Source: Pieris napi (taxonomy: Eukaryota > Arthropoda > Insecta > Lepidoptera > Pieridae). Taken from it: 64,000 bases of DNA. The DNA is taken from assembly GCF_905475465.1 (NCBI RefSeq), contig NC_062246.1:3064001-3128000 (forward strand), in the 5' to 3' direction. The notes under the pieces were generated by a model that had not been told where the DNA came from, ran no database searches, and worked only from the letters and a program-made list of their open reading frames with translations. A program made the translations under genes and the position numbers. Positions 23,299 through 33,157 of this stretch are shown piece by piece (positions within the stretch are counted from its first letter, which is position 1; each line of letters begins with the position of its first letter).

Positions 23299-25706
23299 CT
23301 ATGCTTGTTATAAACGAAAAATTATCAATGTAAGCGCATGCAAGCGACCTCCCAAACAAAGCCCAACGAAATATCGCTGTAATCGGAACACATTTATCAA
23401 TGATACTGCTATCGTTTAATGTGATTATTTGTAGTTAACTGGACATTATATCCAATAGATGTAATTTTATGTAATGTAATGCAATTTTAAGTGACACATT
23501 TATGTATTATCTGATGAATTGCAGGAAAAAAGATTTCACAGCTTCTAAAGGTGTGAAAAGTAAATGAAGGAAGCTCTGGTTTTTATTATTTTTCTATTGA
23601 GTTTCTATTACAAGCTTAACGAAGAATACTTTGAATAATATTTAGTACGGTAAAAGCGACTTCAGGAAACCGGATATTTAACCAAGGTCACAAAAGAAAT
23701 GAGTGCAAATATTACCATCCTTTGAACACAATTCTATTTAATTTTATATTACATTTATTACACATCTACATTAACAATAGCTGACGCTTGGTCACGTGAC
23801 CGCCAATTCACTGCGATACCTTTTTCACTTATATCATATCTTTGTCAACGTGTAACCACGTTGTAGTAAAGTTTTTTTATAAAAAAAATAATTTCCGTGT
23901 ACAACTTGACATTGAATGAAAAGGCTTTTTATGTTTTCTCGTTTATAGTGTCATAGTTATACGTTGGTCTTTTAGTCTCCACCCAAACCAAGCCGCATCG
24001 TCAAACAGAATAATCCTATTGATACTCCAATATAAATGACATTAAAGATAGCCAACAGAACTGGCTAGGGTCGTCACGTTATGGATTTATTGGGTTCCTT
24101 GTAGTTAGTAGTAGTATCTACAGTGCTTTTATTTATGGAGTACATATTATGATTTTAAGTTTTGTTTAGAGGTAAATTTTGAAGTTATATTTCTTTTGGA
24201 AAAAATTATGATTTTGTAATGTTTGTTTTGTTTAAAAATCTCTATATGATCTTTATATGTATGTCATGTTTGCCTATAAGTGCTTGTCACATTAGAAATT
24301 GTATTTTGTGTTTGTTTTTACCAATGTCTCAGTGTGCCAAGCGTTGGCAAGCTTTTTCTCAATAAAAAAAAATAAAAAAAGATTTTTATCTTGTTACGCC
24401 AAAGAAGTATACCTTCTAACGCGTGTACATAAGCACACACAGTTTTTTTTTAATATTTACACCACTACACACTTTTCAGATTCTCATCTCTACGAAATAC
24501 CATACCCCTTGAGGGTTGGTATGCACCGAACACAGTCAGTGGTGTTTTTTTTTAAATATCAATGAAATAGACGCGAATTATGTCTGCCTCATGAGCCAAT
24601 GGGATTACGTCCCAATGTTACCGTACTATCTAGCAGTGTTGTAGACAGAGCTTAAATTCTAAAAGTTATAGAAATGGAATTCAAAAAGACATTCACTTAT
24701 TAATAAAAATTGAGAAAATTTGTTATTACTACATATTTTAATGATAATAATAATAACAGTATTGTATTGTTATATCTAATAGAGGACACCGTAAGCCATT
24801 TCTGCCAAAACCCTCCATCTTGTAGTCGATACTAACTCCGGGAAAATAAGGAGATACAGATAATACAACTTTTTCTACAGCTGTGATACTTTTTGACATT
24901 CAACACCTTGGCTTCAGTCACCGTCAAATTCGTTCAGTCGTCGGTTAAATTTAAAATTATGTAAAATAATTGTAAATTTAATATAATACATAGGCCTAAC
25001 TTCAATCCCGTTTTCTTTAAAGATAATAATAATGTTTTAAAGAAACGCAATCGCTTTTTCACTAAATTCTACATTGATCTTGTTACAATCTAAACGCGTC
25101 TATACTAGGAAGGTGAACTATCTTTGAACAGCGTATTAGCTATGTAGAGACGACATGCGGGTAGTACAGGCGTACCCGCTTTATCTGAAAAGCAAAATTT
25201 GAGAAATTTCCTTCACTTTTATTAATACGTGAATTTATAACTTTGCTTGCGTGACAACCCCGAGTGAATCCTGCTGATCCATGAATAAGCGATTGCAACT
25301 GATTGCACGTAACCCAACGTAACCGAGGCCTTTGTCACGACACGGTGACGACTCGATTGGAGGACGATTGAAAACAGACTGAATAGCATACGCTAACAGC
25401 AAAATGCAATGTTTACTTGCACTATTTAGATTTCTACCACGAACATAATTAAAGTCGAATTTTAGTCGCAGTTATAAGACAAGTCTACTTACTCAACAAA
25501 AGTCCAACGAAATTTAGTTTTTATCCACCCAAAAAACAAAAACAAAAAATATCTACTTATTTACAATTATTCTTATTTTTAATTTTTAATTTAAGTTAAT
25601 TTATTATACACCGTTACACACGATTTTCATTACACACACTTCTAACTTTAATATTATTATTATTATTTTCTACTTGGTATTATTATTATTTATTTTATTT
25701 TATTAG
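23299..25706. other. AT-rich sequence, nothing identified as a gene
   Basis: A 30-bp block at 25280-25309 recurs at 63829-63858 (see findings). No coding evidence. Confidence 0.45.
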
Positions 25707-25976
25707 AGGCGCAAACTAGCTGCTGTGGTCTCTGGCAGAATGACCAGAGCTGTGGAACTTTTTGCTCCTCAGCATAATGCTGAGCCAGGGCCAATTACAA
25801 CCACAGTACACACATTGCACACTGGAAGCGAACCGAATGGCAAAAGGGAATTTTGAATTATAATTTTGAATTTTTATTGTTTTTGATGTCTTATTTTATT
25901 TTTTTCTTTAAGTATTGTTATTTTGTGTGTTTATGTGTGTGTGTTTTCGTTTGTAATAAATGTTATGTCTATGTCT
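25707..25976 (+). mobile_element. LINE 3'-end remnant
   Basis: It has the layout of a non-LTR element 3' UTR: a complex block (TGGCAGAATGACCAGAGC...), T-rich sequence, then AATAAATGTTATGTCTATGTCT with a short repeat tail. No coding part remains. Confidence 0.5.
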
Positions 25977-26399
25977 AACATGTATCAGAAACTTCTTTAT
26001 TTCTTTTGGAACTGAGAACTTGAATAGTCGTCTAACATGCGGTGAAATTTCACTGTCGGAGACTCAGAGTTATTGCGTCTCACCAAATCCCTTGTCGGTC
26101 GTATGTATGCCTCTTTGGTAGGATGCATAGAACGACCCCTCATAGAGGCTGGTCCGCACTAAAATTATGTTAATGTATATATATCATTTGCGAATTAAAA
26201 ATGTACGCTATTTCTTATGTAAAAGTGTAACGGTGATGGTTTTATATTACATAATGTTTAATGAACAAATGTTTAAGTATAATGGTTTCAAATGTAATCA
26301 TTTGAAACCAGAAGCTAATAATTAATAAACGTATTTTAAATGATAATATAAAAAACTGTAATTTTTTTTATTTTATTTTTAGTATTCCTATCACTCCGT
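25977..26399. other. AT-rich sequence, nothing identified
   Basis: No supported feature. Confidence 0.45.
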
Positions 26400-26660
26400 T
26401 GACTCTGCGACCTAAAATGTTTCTTGGCCTTCGAAACTTGAAATATCAAGTGCTCCTATCCTATTTCCGACCAATTGTTGGCTTTCAGCTGCACCAGGTC
26501 CTAACACTCTGTCGATCCAGCGGTACCTGAGCAGGTAACTAATCTCCAAACTCTAGGCCAGCGTAGGTATACTTCCTCCACTGCCCGATCTTGGCCCATG
26601 CGCTCAAGATCCCCAACTTAGTCGATGGGCATTGTATTGCCTATGTTGGGTTTAGCTACG
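26400..26660 (-). pseudogene. LINE reverse transcriptase C-terminal fragment, decayed
   Basis: On the minus strand, fragments in shifting frames read LERMGQDRAVEEVYLRWP and then YRWIDRV...EGQETF followed by a stop. These fit the widespread LINE ending 'LERMxxDRAVKKxYLGxP...RYRWxDxV...EAKTHFG'. Frameshifts separate the pieces. It is a dead, short remnant. Confidence 0.55.
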
Positions 26661-26993
26661 AATTCTTCTATTTCGGCATTCTTTCGGACTCTCCGTGACT
26701 CGAAATTCTTAGTTAGTTGTAATAATAATAGACACAATACCTACTCGTCCAAAACGGAATACATATTTAAACACTAATAGAAAACACATCATCATGGATT
26801 TGACTAAATATAACATCTTACAGAAAACATACGGTTGGCTAAAATTCGAATTTGAGATATAACTTCTATAAGAAAATGCATGTTTCACACTAGCTTTGAA
26901 TGGATGATATAATTTTGTAATATATCTAAAATAAAGCATTAGTATCAAACCAAAACAAAGAGATGTAAAATTAAAATTAGTATATTTTAGATT

Positions 26994-27178
26994 GGCGATT
27001 AAAAAGAGTGGCGGAGAGTTTATTGCCAGTTCTTCTCTTCCGTTCTACGCCCTTGATTTGAGAACTGGCAATAAATGTAAAATTAGAAGCATTAATATGT
27101 ATTTATTTACTGACAAGTCATAAGTGTACAATGTGCTATCTATATGATTAAATGATTTTTGAATTTTGAATTTTGATA
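26994..27178 (+). mobile_element. 5'-truncated LINE 3' tail
   Basis: It is nearly identical to 32973-33157 of the intact LINE and begins at the same base (GGCGATTAAAAAGAGTGG). It ends in a GAATTTTGAATTTTGA tail, the terminal short repeat of this element. Confidence 0.88.
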
Positions 27179-28008
27179 CAGCGAGGAAATTCTAATAGTA
27201 TTAAGGAGCGAGTGTTATTTAGTTATTATTATTGAAGTACAGTTTAAAAATTCTAATTATTAGTGTCACAAAGATGTCATAATAATTTTGACATTTATGA
27301 AAAATTGCCGATTAAAAGATGGAGATGGAAAAACATAAGCATAGTTTGTATCTAAGTAGCTATTGCTATTGAAGCATACTATTAAATAAAGATCACAAAT
27401 ATCCTTAATTTCAATTTACGATTCGATTATTTAAGTCAATCTCCGTAGTAAGGGCAAAGGTTGGAAGCCTCGTTACAGCAGCGCAGACAATTTTCTCCGT
27501 GCAGCCTTCCCCCACAAATGTGATTACTTTGCCTACAGCTAAAGGAAACTTGTGTAATTGTGTTTTCAAGAACTTTTTGTAAATCTTAATTTACAATATC
27601 GCTTGGACTTATAAAGTAATTTTTTCATCGTAGAATAAAAATGCTGATACTATAAGTTTTAGAGAATTGATGATTTCGTCTCAAATCTAAAAAGTTTTAG
27701 GTCGGCTGAAATTTTGTAGGCTTAATTATGTTACGATGAATGATACCAAAGTTTTATTTTTTTATTTAATAATTGGCAGTAAAATATTTTCCTAGTTTGT
27801 ACAAGTTTGAAATAGGACAATTGTAAATTCGTGTTTGTTATAAATATAAATAATTTGTCAACGTCAGTAAGTAATAGGTTAAAAAAAATTCAAAATTTTC
27901 TTTTACGAAATATTTCACTATTAAACTTGGGACAATTAGTGTTTTGTAAGTACTACTTTACGTATATATATATATAATAATACTAGTATACCTGTGCCAT
28001 TAGTCTAA
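27179..28008. other. AT-rich sequence, possibly including the LINE 5' UTR
   Basis: The LINE 5' boundary could not be placed because no target duplication matching the 3' flank was found. Confidence 0.4.
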
Positions 28009-28077
28009 AATCACTACATACTTAACTTGAGTATTTACGCTTCTTATTGGAAGCCAAAACAACACCTTTGTAGCATT

Positions 28078-29514
28078 ATGATGACTCGCAGAGGCCTTGC
28101 CTTACAAGAAGAGTCTAAACTTAAGCTAGCGCTAAGGGAATTAAATGCTTCCAGGGAGTTGTGTGCTCAGTTAACATTAGAGAGAGAGGACAATGAAAGA
28201 GAGCTGTTGGAAGTGCTAGAGGCCAATAAAAAGCTTAAAGCCGAACTATCATTGATATTTCAGCAAAATAACACACTTCAGGATGAGTGTGACTTGCTGA
28301 AAAGTCAATTGGACAAGCTTGATGGCTATGGCTTAGAATATGAAAGTGCCTTGAAACGCATAGCTAATCTTGAAAGGGAATTGTATGAGGCTAATCAACA
28401 TATTATAAAGCTTGAAGAAGACTCACACCAAAAGTCAGAGACTATAACACAAGACCTTTTTAAAGACTTAGTTTACAATAGTTCACTTTCTAAATCTAAT
28501 CCCTCTACAGCATATAAAAATATTAATGGATGTAGTATAAAAAGAATAAAAAAATACATTAAAATCAATAAATTTGTAACTAAAACTCAAAAATTACTGA
28601 AAAAGTACAACATTGTATTAGATAGTAAAAAAATAATGAAGGAAAACATAAAACTTAAAACTAATATTGACATGCACTTAATTGAACTTGAAAATAGTAG
28701 GATTAAATATGACTTTGACACCCAACAACTGCAAAAGGAGATCTTGGATCTTCAAAATATAGCAGATTCCATGGTATCAAAATTCCAGGAGTCACAAATG
28801 ATGGTTTCGAAATACTCGACTGCTATGGAAGATCTTATCAAGATCTCCACACATGCAGCACAATGCTTTGAGCTTGAAAACTCAAGCAAGTCTGTACAGG
28901 TGCCAACACCAGTATGTAGGGTTAATAACATTTCAAAGCTAAATTTAATGTACTGTGACCAAATAGGCCATCAAATGAGCCAATTTTTAAATAAGGAACA
29001 AAATATTATAAACAGCTGTTACCCAAATGCTACTTTTAAATATATTATAAAGAACATTGTAAGAGAGACTTCCAGTAAAGCGGATAATCTCATTATATTT
29101 ATAGGCAATAGAGGGAATCTAAACAAAAAGGAGCTTATTAGCTGCTATGAAAAATTGTGCCTACTTAATACTAAAAATCTAATTATGTTTACATTCCCTT
29201 ATAGTAAACACTTTAGTCAGCATGAAAATAATGCGAGACATATTTTAAATCAGACAATGCACACATTAACATTGTACAATAAAAACTTTACACTAATTGA
29301 TACCAATAGGTACATTAGTTGTAATAATTATTTTTTGACAAAGGATAGATATAATCTACCTACATATTTTAAAAGACAGATAGCTGATTCGCTATCATAT
29401 TTATTGTATATAACAGCCAAGAATTTGGCTAGACAACCTGCTTCTATTGAGCAGGTTTTAGTTAGTAAGACCTTGGAAGATATTCCAAGAAATAGTATAT
29501 CTAATTTAAATTAG
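28078..29514 (+). CDS. LINE ORF1 protein: coiled coil plus SGNH-esterase-like C-terminal domain
   Basis: 478 residues from the ATG at 28078; the open frame begins at 28009 but has no earlier ATG. LINE ORF1 proteins bind element RNA and build the ribonucleoprotein. Residues ~8-125 form a long coiled coil (heptads rich in L, E, K), likely for oligomerisation. Residues ~290-460 resemble the esterase-like ORF1 domain of CR1-type elements: hydrophobic strands (NLIIFIGN, NLIMFTFPYS) in the order of an SGNH fold. The catalytic blocks look altered: CDQ where GDS is expected, IGNRGN for GxND, and DRYNL for DxxH, so it may be a non-catalytic fold. The frame ends TTA AAT TAG, and the last codons overlap the ORF2 frame. 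Confidence 0.85.
   Translation: MMTRRGLALQEESKLKLALRELNASRELCAQLTLEREDNERELLEVLEANKKLKAELSLIFQQNNTLQDECDLLKSQLDKLDGYGLEYESALKRIANLERELYEANQHIIKLEEDSHQKSETITQDLFKDLVYNSSLSKSNPSTAYKNINGCSIKRIKKYIKINKFVTKTQKLLKKYNIVLDSKKIMKENIKLKTNIDMHLIELENSRIKYDFDTQQLQKEILDLQNIADSMVSKFQESQMMVSKYSTAMEDLIKISTHAAQCFELENSSKSVQVPTPVCRVNNISKLNLMYCDQIGHQMSQFLNKEQNIINSCYPNATFKYIIKNIVRETSSKADNLIIFIGNRGNLNKKELISCYEKLCLLNTKNLIMFTFPYSKHFSQHENNARHILNQTMHTLTLYNKNFTLIDTNRYISCNNYFLTKDRYNLPTYFKRQIADSLSYLLYITAKNLARQPASIEQVLVSKTLEDIPRNSISNLN
29505..29511 (+). promoter_or_regulatory. Candidate -1 ribosomal frameshift heptamer T_TTA_AAT
   Basis: In the ORF1 frame the bases read T TTA AAT TAG, a canonical X_XXY_YYZ slippery site directly before the stop codon. 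After a -1 slip, reading continues TTT AAA TTA GAC... in the ORF2 frame, with no stop until 32411. That frame is closed by TAA at 29502-29504, immediately upstream of the heptamer. A 6-bp hairpin lies downstream at 29527-29541. Function is inferred from geometry only. Confidence 0.5.
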
Positions 29515-29526
29515 ACACTAAGACAA

Positions 29527-29541
29527 CAGAGAGTCTCTCTG
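29527..29541 (+). other. Hairpin downstream of the ORF1 stop
   Basis: CAGAGA (29527-29532) pairs with TCTCTG (29536-29541) around a GTC loop. It is a perfect 6-bp stem 15 nt after the slippery heptamer, a longer spacer than the usual 5-9 nt. An alternative 4-bp stem AGAC/GTCT (29521-29524 and 29533-29536) would give a 9-nt spacer. Either could stall ribosomes; neither is strong. Confidence 0.35.
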
Positions 29542-29615
29542 GCCTAGAATTAAAAAGTAAGCTAAGTAGATTTAAGAACAATACTATCAATCTGGTTCAC
29601 CAAAATATACAAGGC

Positions 29616-32411
29616 ATGAAAAGTAAATTACTAGAAATTGAGATGTTTTTGAGCAGTGAAAAGGTTGACATACTGTGTATTACAGAACACTGGTTAAAGA
29701 CATGTGAACTTATGTTCAATTTTTGTAATCATCAGATTGGTAGTTCGTTCTGCAGAGGAAATGCAATACACGGTGGCTCATTAATATTGCTTAGTAAAAA
29801 AATAAAATTTAAAGAAAGGAAGGACATAGTGAGCCTCTCTGTGGAACGCCTTATAGAAGTATCTTGTGTGGAGCTGGAGCAATTTATCATTGTTAGTTTG
29901 TATAGCCCTCCTTCAGCTCAATATGATAGTTTAGAAAAAATATTGGAGCAGGTTCTGTACAAATTGCAAAAATCCAAGAAAAAATTGATCTTTAGTGGAG
30001 ACTTTAATGTAAATTTGCTTGACAACTGTAGTTCAAGTAAACGTTTGCTAAATCTGTTTAAATCATATAATTTAATTAATACTTTTATTGTACCAACTAG
30101 GGTAACAGCCACCACGGCAACATGTATTGACAATATCTATAGTAATATAGTTCCTCTCAACGCCTGTATTATCAACAAACTTACATCTGACCACTCTGGT
30201 CAATTGTTTGAATTTGAAATACTAAAATGTAAAGATCAAAAAAAGAAAATATGTACAATTCCTATAACAGAGGATCGGTTAGATAGATTTAGGAAAAATT
30301 TGATATTTAAAATGCCATTTTTGCGTAGTAACCAATGCCCTAATAATTTATATAGCACATTCTTTGATTCATTTATTGGTGAATTCAAAAATGTGTTCAC
30401 TCCAAAGACTTTTTTGGTCTCGGAGAAACCTACCTTTTGTGACTGGGCAACTCCGGAGCTACACAAAAAAAGGCTAAAATTGTATGAGTTGTATGATGAA
30501 AAACAGTATAATGACAGTGAAGAATTTAAAACTTATGTTAGGATATTCTCAAAAAGTTTTAGGCAAGAGTGTAGAATCGCTAAGGCGAAACACTTAAGTC
30601 TTAGAATAAACAACAGCTCTGATAAGATAAAGGCTACTTGGAAAATTATAAACGAGGAGACTGGAAGAACCTCCAGAAAGGATACTGAATTCAAAGTGAA
30701 CATAAACGGCAAAGTAATTAGTTCCGACCTCGAAGTAGCCTCTGCATTTGAAGAGTTTTTTACTAACATTCCTTTAAATACAACCAGCGTTTTAAATTCT
30801 TCACCATCAGCCGCCCTTTTATTATTGAAAAAGAATGTTCCTGTATGCAATCATAAGTTTGTATTTAGCCGCATTAGCTGCAATGACATTATAAAAACAT
30901 TTAAACAGCTAAAAATAAAAAAAACTAAAGATCTTTGGGGTGTATCTGTTTTCATTTTACAATCAGTAATCAATACTATCAGTTCAGAGTTGGCTATAAT
31001 ATTTAATGAATGTATAGATTGTGGAGTCTTTCCAGACCAGATGAAGATAAGTAAAATCACACCGTTATTCAAAACGGGCAGCACTTCGGACCCCACAAAT
31101 TTTAGACCCATATCTGTGCTGCCGGCTTTGAGTAAAATCTTTGAAAAAATCATTCTTGAACAATTATTGACACATTTTAATAATAATAAAATTATGCATA
31201 GCCAGCAGTTTGGTTTTACAAGAGGTCGCTCCACAGCAGATGCTGGCATTCAATTAATTTCCGAGATTTTAAATGCTTGGGAAAATTCTCATGATGCCAT
31301 TGGAGTTTTTTGCGACTTATCAAAGGCTTTTGACTGTGTCCATCACGAAATCCTAATCAAGAAACTTCAACACTATGGCATTGGCGAAAGGGCGCTAAAT
31401 CTTGTGGAATCATACCTGAGCGATAGAATTCAAAAGGTAAATGTAAATGGAGCTATATCACAGGGATCCTCTGTTACTATGGGAGTACCGCAGGGCTCCA
31501 TACTTGGTCCCTTCTTATTCCTTGTCTATATAAATGACCTGCCATTTCTTGTAAAGGAGCTTCACGAGATAGTACTGTTTGCTGATGACACTTCGCTTTT
31601 ATTTAAAGTGAAACGACAAAATCCATCACTTGATAACGTAAACAGTGCCATCTCCAGTGTAGTTCACTGGTTTAATACAAATAATCTTAAGTTAAACGAA
31701 AAGAAGACAAAATGTGTTAAATTTGTAACTACAAATGTAAAAAGTAGTCATTCTCAAATAATAATTAAAGACGAGGAAATAGACTTTGTTGATAATGCGG
31801 TGTTCTTGGGAATTACTTTAGATAGTAAACTCCAGTGGGGCCGACACATAGAAGGTCTTTCGAATAGGCTAAGTTCCGCAGCGTTCGCAGTTAAAAAGAT
31901 ACGCGATCTTACGGATGAGAACACAGCAAAGCTTGTTTATTTCAGCTATTTTCATAGTATAATGTCATATGGTGTTATTTTGTGGGGTAATGCAGCTGAC
32001 ATTAAATCGATATTTGTAGTGCAAAAGCGGGCTATAAGAGCGATCTGTGGGTTGTCCCCACGGGAGTCGGTCCGAAGCAAATTTAAGGAATTACATATTT
32101 TGACTCTGGCAAGTCAATACATTTATGAGAATATTTTGTATGTGCGGAAAAATATAGATATCTTTAAAAAGAATAGTAGCTTCCATAATTATAGTACTCG
32201 TAATAAAGACAAAATTTGCGCACCAACCAGAAGGCTGCATAAAACGAGTAATTCTTTCCAAGGCAATTGTATACGTTTTTTCAACAAAATCCCTAGTGAA
32301 ATACAAGCGTTGTCAATAAATAAATTTAAATCGTACATTAAAGTAAAACTGCTTACTAAGGCTTATTATAATATAAATGAATATTTAAACGATCCTAGTG
32401 CTTGGATATGA
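29616..32411 (+). CDS. LINE ORF2: AP-type endonuclease and reverse transcriptase
   Basis: 931 residues from the ATG, with the frame open upstream to 29505. The endonuclease nicks the target and the reverse transcriptase copies the RNA at the nick. Endonuclease motifs: DILCITEHWL near residue 18, SGDFN at 127-131, and TSDHS before the RT domain. RT motifs: FRPISVLPALSKIFEK, the region-A block CDLSKAFDCVHH, GVPQGSILGP, and FADD at 655-658 with both catalytic Asp. The C-terminus ends DPSAWI, as in CR1/Jockey relatives. The conserved first endonuclease motif (QNIQGM, catalytic Asn at 29604-29606) lies upstream of the ATG, so the true N-terminus must be upstream. No ATG exists in 29505-29615. I keep the ATG coordinate as the conservative start. 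Confidence 0.92.
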   Translation: MKSKLLEIEMFLSSEKVDILCITEHWLKTCELMFNFCNHQIGSSFCRGNAIHGGSLILLSKKIKFKERKDIVSLSVERLIEVSCVELEQFIIVSLYSPPSAQYDSLEKILEQVLYKLQKSKKKLIFSGDFNVNLLDNCSSSKRLLNLFKSYNLINTFIVPTRVTATTATCIDNIYSNIVPLNACIINKLTSDHSGQLFEFEILKCKDQKKKICTIPITEDRLDRFRKNLIFKMPFLRSNQCPNNLYSTFFDSFIGEFKNVFTPKTFLVSEKPTFCDWATPELHKKRLKLYELYDEKQYNDSEEFKTYVRIFSKSFRQECRIAKAKHLSLRINNSSDKIKATWKIINEETGRTSRKDTEFKVNINGKVISSDLEVASAFEEFFTNIPLNTTSVLNSSPSAALLLLKKNVPVCNHKFVFSRISCNDIIKTFKQLKIKKTKDLWGVSVFILQSVINTISSELAIIFNECIDCGVFPDQMKISKITPLFKTGSTSDPTNFRPISVLPALSKIFEKIILEQLLTHFNNNKIMHSQQFGFTRGRSTADAGIQLISEILNAWENSHDAIGVFCDLSKAFDCVHHEILIKKLQHYGIGERALNLVESYLSDRIQKVNVNGAISQGSSVTMGVPQGSILGPFLFLVYINDLPFLVKELHEIVLFADDTSLLFKVKRQNPSLDNVNSAISSVVHWFNTNNLKLNEKKTKCVKFVTTNVKSSHSQIIIKDEEIDFVDNAVFLGITLDSKLQWGRHIEGLSNRLSSAAFAVKKIRDLTDENTAKLVYFSYFHSIMSYGVILWGNAADIKSIFVVQKRAIRAICGLSPRESVRSKFKELHILTLASQYIYENILYVRKNIDIFKKNSSFHNYSTRNKDKICAPTRRLHKTSNSFQGNCIRFFNKIPSEIQALSINKFKSYIKVKLLTKAYYNINEYLNDPSAWI

Positions 32412-33157
32412 GTTGCTCCAGTATATATTATAGGTAACACGACTGAATCTCTCGGCTGCATTTCCAGACTCTGGGGCGATCGTCAACATCCACGACTGTT
32501 TTAATGTAAAGTGGGAACAAACCGTGATCCATGTGGTATCCAATTATTTCAGTATTATTATTATTTTCTTATGTAGCCAAGTCCACATTTCAAGGATCGT
32601 CATGCTCGCTTAAATGTCATTGCTTGTGGCGGCGTCCATGCGTCGGGTTGTCTCTCTCCCTAAAATATGGCGAGGGGGCCGATGGCTGGCCATGCGTCAT
32701 ACTCGTGAACGGGTGCTGCTTGTGGTGACTGGTCGTACTTGAATTCGTGTATGCGGTGATGTTAATTATTTCGACTATGTGTTTGCGTGTTGTTCCCACG
32801 AGAATGTAAGTGCGTGCTCCTATTTCACCATGCCTCCTGCTGATAGGGTACAAGTCTTTGTTTTTATTTATGTTCTTATTATTAATTACTTAAAATGTCA
32901 TGTGGAACATGGTGTAATGGTTGCAGCTCCTTACAACCGTTGTGTAAAAAAAAAAAAAAAAAAAAAAAACATGGCGATTAAAAAGAGTGGCGGAGAGTTT
33001 ATTGCCAGTTCTTCTCTTCCGTTCTACGCCCTTGATTTGAGAACTGGCAGTAAATGTAAAATTAGAAGCATTAATATTTATATCTTTAATGACGAATCAC
33101 AAGTGTACATTGTGTTACCTACGTGAATAAATGATTTTTGAATTTGAATTTGAATTT
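32412..33157 (+). repeat. LINE 3' UTR with A24 tract and (TTGAATT)n tail
   Basis: It contains an uninterrupted A24 run at 32946-32969, then the 180-bp tail module that recurs in truncated copies. That module includes a short inverted pair (GCCAGTTCTTCTC... and GAACTGGCAGTA) likely to fold, which would suit recognition by the reverse transcriptase. It ends in repeated TTGAATT units after AATAAATGA. Confidence 0.85.

Larger units (their letters stand above)
28009..33157 (+). mobile_element. Two-ORF non-LTR retrotransposon (CR1/Jockey group), apparently intact
   Basis: It comprises ORF1 (28078-29514), ORF2 with endonuclease and reverse transcriptase (to 32411), a ~745-bp 3' UTR, and a terminal (TTGAATT)n tail ending about 33157. 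Both frames are open over their whole length, so this copy could be, or recently was, competent to move. At least four truncated relatives of its 3' end lie in this window (5742, 20944, 26994, 45850). The exact clade and the 5' end are unresolved. Confidence 0.9.

Noticed and set aside
30533..31249. Minus-strand frames of 105 and 132 codons
   Set aside because: They are antisense shadows of the LINE reverse transcriptase gene.
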